Source: Intoshia linei (lineage: Eukaryota > Orthonectida > Rhopaluridae). Taken from it: 30,121 nucleotides of DNA. The notes under the pieces are model-generated. The model was not told the DNA's origin. It saw only the letters and a program-made list of their open reading frames with translations, and did no database searches. How positions within the stretch are numbered: the stretch's first letter is position 1; every line of letters starts with the position of its first letter. The position numbers and the translations under genes were made by a program. Positions 12,090-21,975 of this stretch are shown here, in pieces. The stretch lies in contig LWCA01000379.1 in the NCBI GenBank assembly GCA_001642005.1, forward strand, positions 1 to 30,121, written 5' to 3'.

Positions 12090-15000
12090 TTAAAATTTAC
12101 TCTTGGTCTCTGCAATTTTCTCTATAAACGTATCTATTGAAGGTATTATACAGTTGGCATATTTTTTAGCATTTAAGTAATACTTTGAAAGTTTAAACTC
12201 TTCTTTTGATAATATGAATTTATTATTATAGGTCTAATAAAATATAAAAATTAATAAAAATAGTATTTTCGAGTATTCATTATTATGTCCGTGAAATACT
12301 ACATATATAATAATATTAATATAATTAATATTATAATATAGGCAACTAATTGCAACTTTTTCTGTTTTTTTTTTCAACTTTTCAAAAAAATTAAAAATCA
12401 TGTACTGAGTATATTGTACCCCCTCACAAAAAAACTTATTAAATATCATTACTAACTATTTTAAACAATGCAGAATACTGATTAGGCATTTTTCATAGTA
12501 TTAATTAATTGTTTAACTGTTAAATTTTAACATAACATAATTATGTCTCTTTATTTGTATTTAGAGGTTATTAATAAATAAATTTTTATATACAAAAAGA
12601 ATTTTCAACTGCGGTTAGACGTCTAATTATTTGAAGATACCAATTAACTCGTGTTTATTTGACTCAGTGTGGTCCAAACACATGGCGAGCAATAATTTTA
12701 CAAATTTACATTTACAAAAATTTCATCGAGCCCACCACCCCTACCCAAAAGTTGCATCTCTGGTTTGTTAGGTTCGGCACTGGCCCTAATCATAATATAT
12801 GATCCATAAATAAGTTAGAGTTGCCAAATTGGCCGATATGGACCATGTCCTGACTCTATCAAAAAACTGGGATCCATTATTGATATTTATTAAATATTAT
12901 TGAATCCACTATAGAAAAAACTGGCCGATAGTTTTGATTTTGAATTGAAAAATTTTAATTCTGTTGACATTATCTTGGAATTGTTCAATAATACACAATG
13001 ATTATGATTAATGAACATAATATACACAAATATTGATCCCATCGTATATTGCTTAGGCTAGCGGTGGTCAAACTTTTCAGGTACCCCTGTACAAGTAAAA
13101 AAATTAGAGCCACACATTGAAAAAAATTTTATAGAAAAATTTTAAAAGTATCTCGAACTTTGTCGAACAATTATAGGCGTCCTCACGGATATAATTTTAT
13201 AATTATTTTTAATCTTTTTTTAAAGTTTTTATAAATTATACATTAAAATGAGTATCATTAAATATGAAACAATTTTGCCAATTTTGAATATTTGAGACAC
13301 TAACAATGTCAGATTCTAATGAGTCACCAAAATATATTGCCTAAATTTACATGTTAATATAATAAAATAATTACAAATTTAAATTAATATTTGATATACA
13401 ACGGGACCTACTAGGGACAGATTAAGCGGAACTCATTTTGGAAAGGTGGTCCGCTTTATAGCAACTGTTCTATGATGTTTTTAGGTTTTTTATCCATATA
13501 AACATAGATATCTATACAATTGAATCTTTAACAATATATTTACATGGTAACGCTTTACATTTTATTTAGATTTTCAGTGCATATGGGCCGCTTTTTTTGG
13601 TCGAAAGTCTAGTTTTTGCCTGGATACAATTAATTTTATATTAAAGAACTGACAATAATGAAAATGTATATATTTTTTAAAAGGTGGTCCCTTTTTTTAT
13701 AACTGGTACATGGTCCGCTTAATTTGTCGCCACTGTATTGTCAATTAACAAATTAATACATTACTCTGTTATTTTTGTTAATGCCCATCATTTCATTCAA
13801 ATAATTTATACTTCCTTTAAATACTAATTTTGAAGATTGATTTGATTTCACAACTAAAATATTTATCAATATATGAATCTTTACTTATATAATATGCTTT
13901 GTTTGTCAGTGTGTGTTATCGTTTATTTCAATAACTATCAGTCTTAGAATTTTATAAAGTCCACATTATATTACAGTTTTTGCCGGAGTGAAAGTAAAAT
14001 AAATTTTAACCTCCTAAACTCACATCTTACTAATCAAAAAGCCCAATTGTCCTTTTTTTGAAAATCAAATGAGTTGGAGAATTTAAAAAAATATACACTC
14101 TGATACTGATTTTAAAATCATCAATATTATCATAAATTTAAATTTAAAAAATATATCTTCACGATAAAAACCACAAATTACTCTTTTTTTTAATTAAAAC
14201 AGCCCTAGAATTTAAAAAAATTTACAGGTGGTACAGTTGTATTCTGTTAACACACACAAACGGTAGACGAGTGAGTGAGTGAGTGACTGTCTTATGTAAG
14301 TCTTCACGGTCAAAGAATCATTTTAGTATTCATATTTTTTTTTTAAATTATTTTATTAAAACAAAAAATGTGAAATAATTAACGGTCCGAAAATTGAAAA
14401 AAAGAGAAGATTAATGTGATAGAGCTTATGCCAGTTAATATAAATACAAAATTTGAACCCCAAAAATCTACATATTCCCAATAAAAAATAATTTTTAATA
14501 TATTTTCAACCATTATTTATAAAATATTTCAATTAAAATAAAAATTGAAAATGTAAATATTGATCCTACAATTTCAAAATAAAGGGCATTGAACGTCTAC
14601 AAATTTCCAATAAAGAAATATGGGTGAAAATCTGTATAATTCATTTCTTCGGATTTTTTTCATTGCTACGCAATTTTTAAATATCAAATTATCATTTACA
14701 AAACATTTTGTTTAAATTTTAAATTAAAACTACAATAACAAATTACTAAAAGTAATACAACTTTGAACGTGTGTGTTTCTGGGGCTGAGTTATACGATAA
14801 TGTTAATGATTTTAAAACGAGTACCAGAATTTATGTTTTATTAAATTTTTAAGCTGATTTTATTATTAAACAAAAGGGGAAATTGAGTTTTTGACTTCTG
14901 AAGGACTAAAATTATTCATGAGCTAGGTGTTGTTTGTATGTAGTACATACCCATCAACCTAGTATTATTATATTCATTGAATATATAAAGACTTTTATAT

Positions 15001-16953
15001 CAATTTTGCCTATATGTTTCGATACAATTTTAAAAATTGTATATCTGTAACATCTGTAATCAAAAGTAAAAACATACAAAAAAATCCCTTTCACCAACTA
15101 AAGACAGTGCTAGAAGATCCTCGAAATGGTCGCTAAAAATTCAAAAATAAAGCCATGTACGCTATCAATTTAGCTGGGTTCCTAAAAACCTTTTTGGTAC
15201 ATAGACTCCATTATTTTATTAACAAAAATAAATTAATTCGAGCAGTGGTTCTTAACCTTTTTAAACGTATGGCTCCAAAAATTGATTATGCACCTCTGGA
15301 TAAATACCACTGGATTAGAGCAATCAATACACAAATAATCAAAAAACAGAAATAATTACATCTATGATCAATCTTTGTATCTTTAGGCACACTAAAAAAT
15401 TTTCTTTTATAACATTGTATTACCACTATATCAAATAACTTTTCCCATACTTGTCTTTCACTAAAGTATACATTTCAATAATTTATTACAGTTTAGTAAT
15501 AATTCAACAAATCAACATAGGAATGGGTGTTATTACTAATACTATTTGTTAGAATATTAGTAACATTACCCAAAAATATAATCTAACGCAGCAACACACC
15601 AATCTTCATAAGCGGCTGTGATTATACTTAGAGAGCAACCCAATTTTTTTAATTTTTTTAGTGTTTCAATAGTTTTGTTCTTGCATTTTTTCAATATTTT
15701 GAAAACATTTTTGGTGGAATATTTTAAGTAGGATTCTAAAGTAATCATATCAATTTTAAATTGAACAAAATAATCGAAATTGTGTTTACGAGTTACGCAT
15801 TGTGGTTATTGATTCAACCGGTCCAAATTAAGAGTAGAAATTATTAGAATAATGTATATATTAATAATCAATATCTAATAATGATTATTTATATATATAA
15901 TAATAATAATATTCATGTTAAAATTAATTTTTACATAACACATTGTATACATTATAATGAGTCTAATAATATCTTAAAATTTTTGTTGCGTCTTATTGTT
16001 TGTAGAAGGTCAATAACTATTTTCTTAAATTTGCATTTTTTTAGATAATTTACATAAAAATGCTGAAAATAACTACAGTACATGTAACTTTAAAATTACC
16101 TCTATAGACACTGTTCATCATTGATAAAAAATGGCTTTTTAATAGATGGCCATTAGGAACTTCTCCCTAAATAAAAAATTAAGTACAATTTGAAGAATGT
16201 TTTGATGTATTTATTGTTTGAATCAGACATGAAGTCGTTGAATAAACTTGATAGATACGAAACGCTGTAGTGTACCTTATCAATATAAGTTTGCGTCATT
16301 AATGCAAATACAGGTACCAATACTATTTCAAAAGGTGAGTGAATGTATTCCCAATCTAAAATATGAAAGTAATGTTAAAATTAATAGCGTTAATTACATT
16401 GAAAGTGTCAAAAACGTGCATATTTGATAATGATAATTATAACGGTATTTATCGTTAGAGGACAATTATAATTAAAGTAACTTATTAAAGAATGAAAATT
16501 TACCGGTCTGATTTTCTTCGGTAATTTGATAATTTTTATTTTTTTTTAGTCCACAATACCTAATTCAATTTTATTTTAAAAACAAAATAGACAAAATTAC
16601 GATTGGATTACACCACTTTCTCCAATTTGTAATATATGAGCATCTGAATAAGAAAAAACCAAACCGTATGAACTAAATGTAAATATCATTTACATTTTAA
16701 TCATTTTCCACAATTTGGATTCAACTAAAATTACTGAAATGTTTTTCTTTCCTCTTTTGATAGATTTTGCATATCGTTATAACGATAAGGGTCCAACTTT
16801 TTCAACACTTGTATTGCGAACATTACAATGTTCTAATTTTAAAATGATATACCATGTTAATATCATTATTACGTCTTCTAATTCATCGTATATGAATTCG
16901 GCCAAGGTGTAGTCTAGATCGAAAGAAAAGTGTTTTATTTTTTCGTACAACAT
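12090..16953 (-). CDS. NT5DC1: NT5DC1-like HAD-family 5'-nucleotidase-domain protein
   Basis: A HAD-superfamily protein of the NT5DC group; the substrate is unknown even in better-studied animals. Exons: 16953-16873, 16832-16735, 16672-16601, 16559-16504, 16355-16276, 16166-16100, 15735-15570, 15460-15391, 15132-15095, 15053-14993, 13340-13242, 12233-12090. This gives 343 residues, shorter than the roughly 455 of vertebrate NT5DC1. HAD motif I is FDLDYT (11-16, nucleophile Asp and following Asp present). Motif II is the LSIITAA region (Thr191). Motif IV is YFGDSLESD (266-274). RPFRG after FFS, and IPSID near the C-terminus, also fit NT5DC1. Joining exons 9 and 10 at the only phase-fitting sites makes an in-frame TGA at codon 243. 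So either that junction is misplaced or this copy is broken. The large introns hold repeats. Confidence 0.8.
13072..13125. repeat. Single hAT-like left end inside NT5DC1-like intron
   Basis: GCGGTGGTCAAACTTTT followed by GTACCCCTGTAC resembles a hAT terminus and subterminal region. I found no matching right end or duplication before the exon at 13242, so only a fragment is supported. Confidence 0.4.
13399..13735. mobile_element. pogo/Tc1-type miniature element at a TA site
   Basis: A 337-base non-coding element in the 1.65-kb NT5DC1-like intron, flanked by TA on both sides (13397-13398 and 13736-13737). The ends are imperfect inverted repeats: the left reads CAACGGG and then GACAGATTAAGCGG, and the right, reversed, reads CAGTGGCGACAAATTAAGCGG. 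AAAGGTGGTCC recurs inside near both ends. TA targeting and the AAGCGG-type end fit pogo/Tc1-mariner. A relative lies at 28790-28935. Confidence 0.6.
13872..14360 (+). repeat. Dispersed repeat, inverted partner at 26385-26842
   Basis: About 480 non-coding bases matching the reverse complement of 26385-26842 along their length. Shared landmarks include AGTCTTAGAATTTTATAAAG, CCCAATTGTCC, GGTGGTACAGTTGTA and TTAACACACACAAA. A GAGT microsatellite (14268-14286) is present only here. Position is within the 1.65-kb NT5DC1-like intron. Class undetermined. Confidence 0.7.
14631..14763 (-). repeat. Inverted copy of the repeat at 11711-11850
   Basis: Reverse complement of the 11711 repeat with the same landmarks (CTACGCAATTTTT and AAAGTAATACAAC). 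It lies inside the NT5DC1-like gene's 1.65-kb intron, about 2.8 kb from its partner, so the pair could form a long hairpin in a transcript spanning both. Confidence 0.65.
15243..15312. mobile_element. Possible 70-base hAT relic
   Basis: Starts CAGTGGTTCTTAACC and ends ATACCACTG. The flanks AATTCGAG and GATTAGAG agree at 6 of 8 positions. It is in the 258-base intron of the NT5DC1-like gene (15133-15390). The two ends agree only over the outer few bases, so this is tentative. Confidence 0.35.
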
Positions 16954-17804
16954 TAAATTAATTTAATTTTAACTTTGAAATTTTGTTTAAACAGTCATTT
17001 TGTATTTATTTAATGTTTTATATAACGGATTATTAGTATTTGAAAACCTTCCAAATAATTAATTTTACTTTACTAGATTATACGTTGGATAAATTAATAA
17101 ATACAATACTTTATCAGTATATCAAAAATTATACTGATGATTATAATTTTATTTGTATATAGAGTATAATCCTCTTATTGTGATCATTAATCTGGCCATT
17201 ATTAACGGTATTATTAACAGTCTTCTTGGGTGCTGGAAAAGTTAGATGCAATTATAATTGTAATAATTTAAACTAGCAGTAGAAATAAGAAAATTAGCAG
17301 TAGATTTAAAAAATTGCCAGTAACATTTAGCACAAATTGACAGTAATATTGCTGATTTTTACTTTTTCTAAAAATTAACGGTAATAATTATGTTAATGGA
17401 GTATACGTCAATTTGTACAGTTTTTTTTGTAATTTTTTACATAAATTTTTTTTAACCTAACCTTTTTTTAACCAAACCAAGGTTTTGAAGATTTTTTTTA
17501 TTATAGTTGTTTACAATAATGATTATTATTCATTTCTAATTAGACCATATTAAAAGAAAACAAAATGAATAGCAATAATGATATTTTTGAGGCTATTGCG
17601 TATAATCACCAATTTAATTTTAAATCTATACTAAATTTTTATAAAAATAATTTTTTTAAATTGACGCTGCTATGAGTGTTTCGCACCCCTAAAAGGTACT
17701 TTTAGTAATTTATAGGATTGATATATTTTAAGGCGTATATAATTAATGTGGCTTGGAAAAGGTTAATTGACTATTTATTTTCGTAAATCATTTAATATCG
17801 TATA
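16954..17804. other. Gene-free spacer upstream of the NT5DC1-like gene
   Basis: AT-rich, no supported gene. Bases 17274-17350 hold three or four degenerate copies of an about 20-base unit based on AGCAGTAG plus an A/T tract. The part next to 16953 should contain the NT5DC1-like promoter, but no clear element stands out. Confidence 0.4.
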
Positions 17805-18668
17805 ATTTAGATAAGGCTTCTTAAACTAGGGGTCGCAAGAAAATTTATTAACATTATTGTTTTTTTAAACCTGAAGTAAAAAATTTAAATGTATCTATAA
17901 ATAAATTTTAATTTAAATTTTCATAAATTATCACTCATTTGAATATCCCGTTTGTCATTTACAAAATTTAAATGATTACTCTATTACGTTATCTATAAAA
18001 ACGTTAATATATCAATGAAAACATTGGCTAATAAAACAAACAACCGAAAAAGCATTTTATCAATTCAAAATAATGAAAATCAATATCTGTGTGTAGTATG
18101 CAATGAAATTTTAGCAAACAAAAGTATGAAGCCCTCAAGACTAAAAAGACTTTTCACCGATAGTAAATGGCTTACTCGTTTTGGTAATATAATACGATGA
18201 TAATAAAAAATTTTCTTGTTGGTACACCTGTGTTTCAAACGACGATTTTTGCTTTTTAAATGATTCTAATTTTCTTTCAAAAAATTCAATAGGTTTATCA
18301 GCGTACATAGCATGTTTTAAAATTCTATTTAAACAGAAATCATTAGATATTTTTTGGCTTTTAATGGAGAAAGAATTTCCATCTCTATCAAAAATAGCTA
18401 TAACGATTCTTTTTCCGTTTTTTACCACTTAAGTATGTGAATCAGCCTTTTCAAATATGCCGCAATAAAGACAAAATATCGTTCTCTTCTTAAGGATATA
18501 GAAATGGTTCTAAAATCAACAGTCACAAACCTTAAGCCTAAATTTAATTTATTATGTAATAAGCAACAAATTACGTACATATGTATCATTAAAATCTATA
18601 TAATTATTTTTATTTTATTGANACTGGGGGTGAATGCTGAAAAAAGTTTGAGAAGCACTAATTTAAAT
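17805..18668 (+). mobile_element. hAT element copy A: internally deleted, with inverted segment
   Basis: The left end AAGGCTTCTTAAACTAGGGG and right end GTTTGAGAAGCACTA match the ends of copy B (22096-24143). The flanks ATTTAGAT and ATTTAAAT agree at 7 of 8. Inside, the order is: the transposase start (MKTLANKTNNRK at 18015, then a BED-type zinc-finger start with VVCNEILANKSMK), then a segment of about 165 bases (18151-18315) in the opposite orientation, then the C-terminal transposase block on + again (EFPSLSKIAITIL near 18368) and the last exon-like block near 18440-18600. Most of the catalytic core is missing. The n at 18622 is near its right end. It is non-autonomous and ends 22 bases before the stop of the gene at 18690. 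Confidence 0.8.
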
Positions 18669-18689
18669 TATATAAACATTAGATTCTAA

Positions 18690-19028
18690 TTAAACAAAAA
18701 TATTAAGGTGAAGTAAGATGGGAGTTGTACCTATGTAAATTTGTAGAATTAAAAAATGTGGAGTTTAGTTAATTAACATTTAAAAATACATACCTTTAAC
18801 AAACTGATGTATGAAAAGAATTGGTTGAGTGTCCTTGTCGTTGTCATACATTGTGGACTCTATAGGAAAATTTTCGAAATTTCGAAAGCATTTACTTTTT
18901 CTAATTTTATTATTGTAACTACTAAAATAAACTAAATTTAACACAAAAAAAATAATAAACCCATGTGATTCATATGGACAAAGTAATTTATCAATTGAGT
19001 ATTGGTGAACAAATGTATAGTTTGTCAT
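18690..19028 (-). CDS. Unrecognised small gene, three exons
   Basis: Exons 19028-18961, 18921-18794 and 18730-18690 encode 78 residues. Introns are 39 and 63 bases, GT-AG, and both junctions agree in phase. The start is the first ATG. The product has no signal peptide, no membrane segment and no motif I recognise. It opens MTNYTFVHQYSIDKLLCPYE, has a basic Lys/Arg patch (KIRKSKCFR) in the middle, and ends LLHLNIFV. The hAT copy A right end lies just downstream. It could instead be the 5' part of a longer gene cut by that insertion, because the last intron donor and acceptor choice beyond 18690 cannot be tested by eye. Function unknown. Confidence 0.55.
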
Positions 19029-19100
19029 TAAATGAGCCTATTAGAAATTATTATACAGACCAACTCGGCAAAAGTATATAACATATAATATACACTATAA

Positions 19101-19610
19101 CAACCGTATCAAACTAGCGATCCGGGGTCGCATGCAGCCCTTTTCAAAATAAAGTACGGCCCGCTGCGACTTCGTACATGTATAAAATGAATTGTTTATC
19201 ATCATTTGCAAACCTAAACTGCGAGAAGACCATATTTAATGATATCAATTGTACGATTAAAATCATGCTTATTAATTAATAATAATTAAAAATTAATTCT
19301 AAATTTGTAAAAATATGTGCAAGTCATATCAAACTAAACTTCTAATTTTATCATTCCAACATTAATTTGAAAAAATCAATATTGTGCAATGGATATAAAT
19401 CCAATAAAACAATGGCCGCTCAAACTACTAACATATTCGATTTCGATTATCTGTTTGACCTCACTTTCAATACACACTTTGTATTTGACAATGATCTCGA
19501 CTCATAGTATAATGGTTTCAAAAGATGATGATACAAAATTTTATGATGCGGTCCACCTATAAATTTTAAAAATAATGCGGCCCGTCACGTATTTGAGTTT
19601 GACATGGCTA
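19101..19610. mobile_element. hAT-type miniature element, 510 bases
   Basis: The left end CAACCGTATCAAACTAG is followed by a GC-richer CCGGGGTCGCATGCAGCCC block. The right end is ATGCGGCCCGTCACG and then TTTGAGTTTGACATGGCTA. The flanks CACTATAA and CTCCATAA agree at 6 of 8. The TCAAACT and GCGGCCC blocks are typical of hAT non-autonomous families. No coding frame inside. A fragment of the same family is at 6431-6480. Confidence 0.65.
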
Positions 19611-19630
19611 CTCCATAATTATTATATATA

Positions 19631-19694
19631 GTCAGACCTCTCAATACCGCCATAAATATCGAAAACCCAAAACGGCGGTATTAAGAGGTCTGAC
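19631..19694. repeat. Perfect-looking hairpin made of two pogo-type termini
   Basis: Left arm 19631-19651 and right arm 19674-19694 are inverted copies (20 of 21 bases) of GTCAGACCTCT followed by AATACCGCC, around a 22-base loop. CAGTCAGACCTCT-type ends and TA flanks are typical of pogo/Tigger elements. This looks like two terminal repeats with almost nothing between them. Confidence 0.6.
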
Positions 19695-20029
19695 TGTATT
19701 TGTTTTTGCACGTTGCAAAAACGGTTTTGCAATTTGTTTTCTAAAAGGGTGTGCTCTGTATTTTTCTCTTTTATACCTTGATCCCGTTAAAATTATATTC
19801 CCTATAAAAATAAAATAAATATCCACGTATTTTTCTAGAAATTAAGCCTCTTATTTGAATCAGTAGATATAAAATTATTAATTTTATTTATTCCTCTATA
19901 TTTGCTGGTTTTTAATTTTTAAATGTTTTACTAGGCGGTTTAAATGGTTTTAAAACATTTTTTCTGAATTTTGCATCATGCATTTATCATCCACATACCA
20001 AACTGCAAAATTTCATATCATTAATTATA

Positions 20030-20628
20030 TTAACATACTCGCCATTTATAGTATTCTAGTAGAAGGTAGCGTTGGACTCCATTTTCATGTAGAAGTTTAA
20101 AACTTAAATATTTCCAGTATATAATATTTTTAATATTAAATTTAGTAAAAATGTCCACGATAAATTTGGAACACTTGGAAAAGGTCATTTTTTTCATCTT
20201 CTAAATATAAATAAATTTACTTTACCAATGAGGCATGTGTTACAGAGTACCTACCAAGTATACCCCAAAAAAATGTTTCACAAAATCCATATTTATTATA
20301 AATTTTTCTTAAAAACAAAAAACTGTACTTTAATTATTAAAAAGGGTATACGTTTATTTTCGGGACAGTCTAAAATTTTTGGTGAATCAATACATATAGA
20401 AATTTTAATTTATTTAGGGATATCTGTAAAATAAAAAATAAATGACCACCTCCAATTCTTTTTGCATTTCAAGCATGTCAATGGGATCTAAATGACAATA
20501 AAAACAATAATTTTGACAATGACAATGACAATAAATTTTTTAAACAAACCAGTATATTTATTGCGTTGTATTGGGGAATTATCATTTTGAGAATAGTGGT
20601 TTTCTACATTTGTGTTGAAACTTTCCAT
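20030..20628 (-). CDS. Unrecognised small gene, first two exons firm
   Basis: Exon 1 (20628-20550) starts MESFNTNVENHYSQND. Exon 2 (20487-20450) adds DPIDMLEMQKELE. The 62-base intron between them is GT-AG, phase-consistent, and holds a short (ATTGTC) run. The 3' end is unresolved. A phase-0 exon at 20200-20030 would add 56 residues that are basic then aromatic and end YYKWRVC. Alternatively an acceptor near 20372 would end the protein after a few residues. The start is 102 bases downstream of the stop of the gene at 20731 on the same strand, so the two could share a transcript (inference). N-terminus is Asn-rich and polar; no motif recognised. Confidence 0.45.
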
Positions 20629-20730
20629 AGATAAAAAAATAGTATTAAGTATTTCGCAAATAAAATATATATTTTTTATAATCTGATTGAAATCTATATT
20701 GATAAACTAAAACCATATAAAACTATTATT

Positions 20731-21108
20731 TTAAAATTTAGAAACCGGAAATTCATCATTTGTAAAACTAAATGATGGATTAGGTTTTAATGGTTTGCTT
20801 GAAAGTAGTAAAAATATGTATGCATGCCAAAGCTGATCATGTATGTCATTTGAATCTGTTGGACAACTATACATATAATTAACACATACACATTCTAACC
20901 TTATATTATATTTTTCTCCAAAAGCCAAAAGATCAACATTTGTGGTAAGAGGAATGCATACAAGTCGAGCAAAAACGGAAATTTGAAAAGATATAATTCG
21001 AATGTTATTGCACATTAAAGGACGAACTGCATTAATTCCATGTATACAATCAAAGTGTAACAAAATTTTTTCTCGAAAGACCAGACTAATATATATTATT
21101 ATTGACAT
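20731..21108 (-). CDS. Unrecognised gene, two exons
   Basis: Exon 21108-20900 and exon 20866-20731 are separated by a 33-base GT-AG intron. Removing it changes the naive open frame by excising an in-frame 11-codon insertion. The product is 114 residues, starting MSIIIYISLVFREK. The middle is hydrophobic-to-mixed, with RPLMCNNIRIISFQISVFAR and PLTTNVDLLAFGEKYN. The C-terminus is polar and aromatic (SNDIHDQLWHAYIFLLLSS, then FTNDEFPVSKF). No family recognised. The start is the most upstream ATG in frame, but an acceptor-like TATTAG just inside the N-terminus leaves open that this is an internal exon with upstream exons unseen. Intron size matches its neighbours, which favours a real gene. Confidence 0.5.
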   Translation of the reverse strand: MSIIIYISLVFREKILLHFDCIHGINAVRPLMCNNIRIISFQISVFARLVCIPLTTNVDLLAFGEKYNIRLECVCVNYMYSCPTDSNDIHDQLWHAYIFLLLSSKPLKPNPSFSFTNDEFPVSKF

Positions 21109-21394
21109 ATTAACACAACATACTCATATATTAATATATATAATATTAACGATCGGGCATGTTATCGAGTATTTGCGATTTCAGAAATTACATAAACAAT
21201 GTTTGAATATAACATAAAATAGTGATGAAAAATTTTTTTTGGTATCATGTGTAAACTTCACAAATTGTAACCTAAAGTTGTTACCAATGACAAAATTTGA
21301 AACACTTTACTACTTATTTTTTATTCACGGTTTAAAGTCGTTTAAAAGTATAAATACGTTAGCTATAACTAAATCTAAAATGTTAAGTGAAAAC

Positions 21395-21917
21395 CAGAGC
21401 CATTTTAAGGCATGGGCAATATGGGCTGTAGCCCAGGGCCACTCATTAAAAAAGGCCTCAAATTAATAAAAGTAATTTACATTTATATCTTAGAAAGAGG
21501 CGCCCAATTTCAATATAAACCTCATTTGAATGCGCTCCTCCTTAATGTCAATTGAGAATGATATCAGTTTTGATAATATCATATCTGATCTCATTCAGAA
21601 AAAGTGAGAAAACAACATTTGTAAAGAATTGTCAAAAATTTTTTGTGACTGCATGGTGCATATTTTCAAATGAAAAAGTAAACTTGTAAAGTAAAAAATA
21701 AACCAGAAACCTACATAATATCTTTTAATGCTTTTATTAATACTCAATGAAATAAGACTCTAAGTCTCCAACCAACCGTATGCCCCGTTTTCTAAAAAGG
21801 GGCCTTAAATTTTTTTTATAGCTTTGCTCCACATGGTTTTTCGCTTTGTTTAAAACTTTAAAGGGCCTCCGGCCCTTTTCTTAGTCCAGGGCCACGAAGT
21901 GGCTTAAGACGGCTCTA
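21395..21917. mobile_element. hAT-like miniature element, 523 bases
   Basis: The left end CAGAGCCATTTTAAGGCA and right end, reversed, TAGAGCCGTCTTAAGCCA are inverted repeats. The flanks GTGAAAAC (21387-21394) and ATGAGAAC (21918-21925) agree at 6 of 8. The ends contain GC-rich blocks with paired CAGGGCC tracts. The short + frame across the left end (up to 21466) is element sequence, not a gene. Confidence 0.6.
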
Positions 21918-21975
21918 ATGAGAACATGGCATTCAACATAAAATCACGGTTGATCTAAATAACTATCATAATTCA

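Noticed and set aside
12600-12830. GC-richer stretch with CAGTGCC-like blocks
   Set aside because: Looks like transposon debris, but I could not define two ends or a target duplication.
15100-15132. Alternative reading of NT5DC1-like exon 9 ending GERDFF
   Set aside because: It is open and protein-like, but its phase does not fit exon 8 or exon 10, while the RPFR frame matches the family.
15315-15390. Open extension of NT5DC1-like exon 8 ending in a hydrophobic stretch
   Set aside because: Splicing at 15390 to the exon at 15132 restores the FFS-RPFR order seen in NT5DC1, so this stretch is intron.
18141-18428. 95-residue minus-strand open frame starting MVKNGKRIVI
   Set aside because: Its middle is the inverted transposase segment of hAT copy A and its start is the antisense of the C-terminal block; it is a by-product of the rearrangement.
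21239-21466. 75-residue + open frame
   Set aside because: Its C-terminal third is the left end of the miniature element 21395-21917 and the rest lies in AT-rich spacer.
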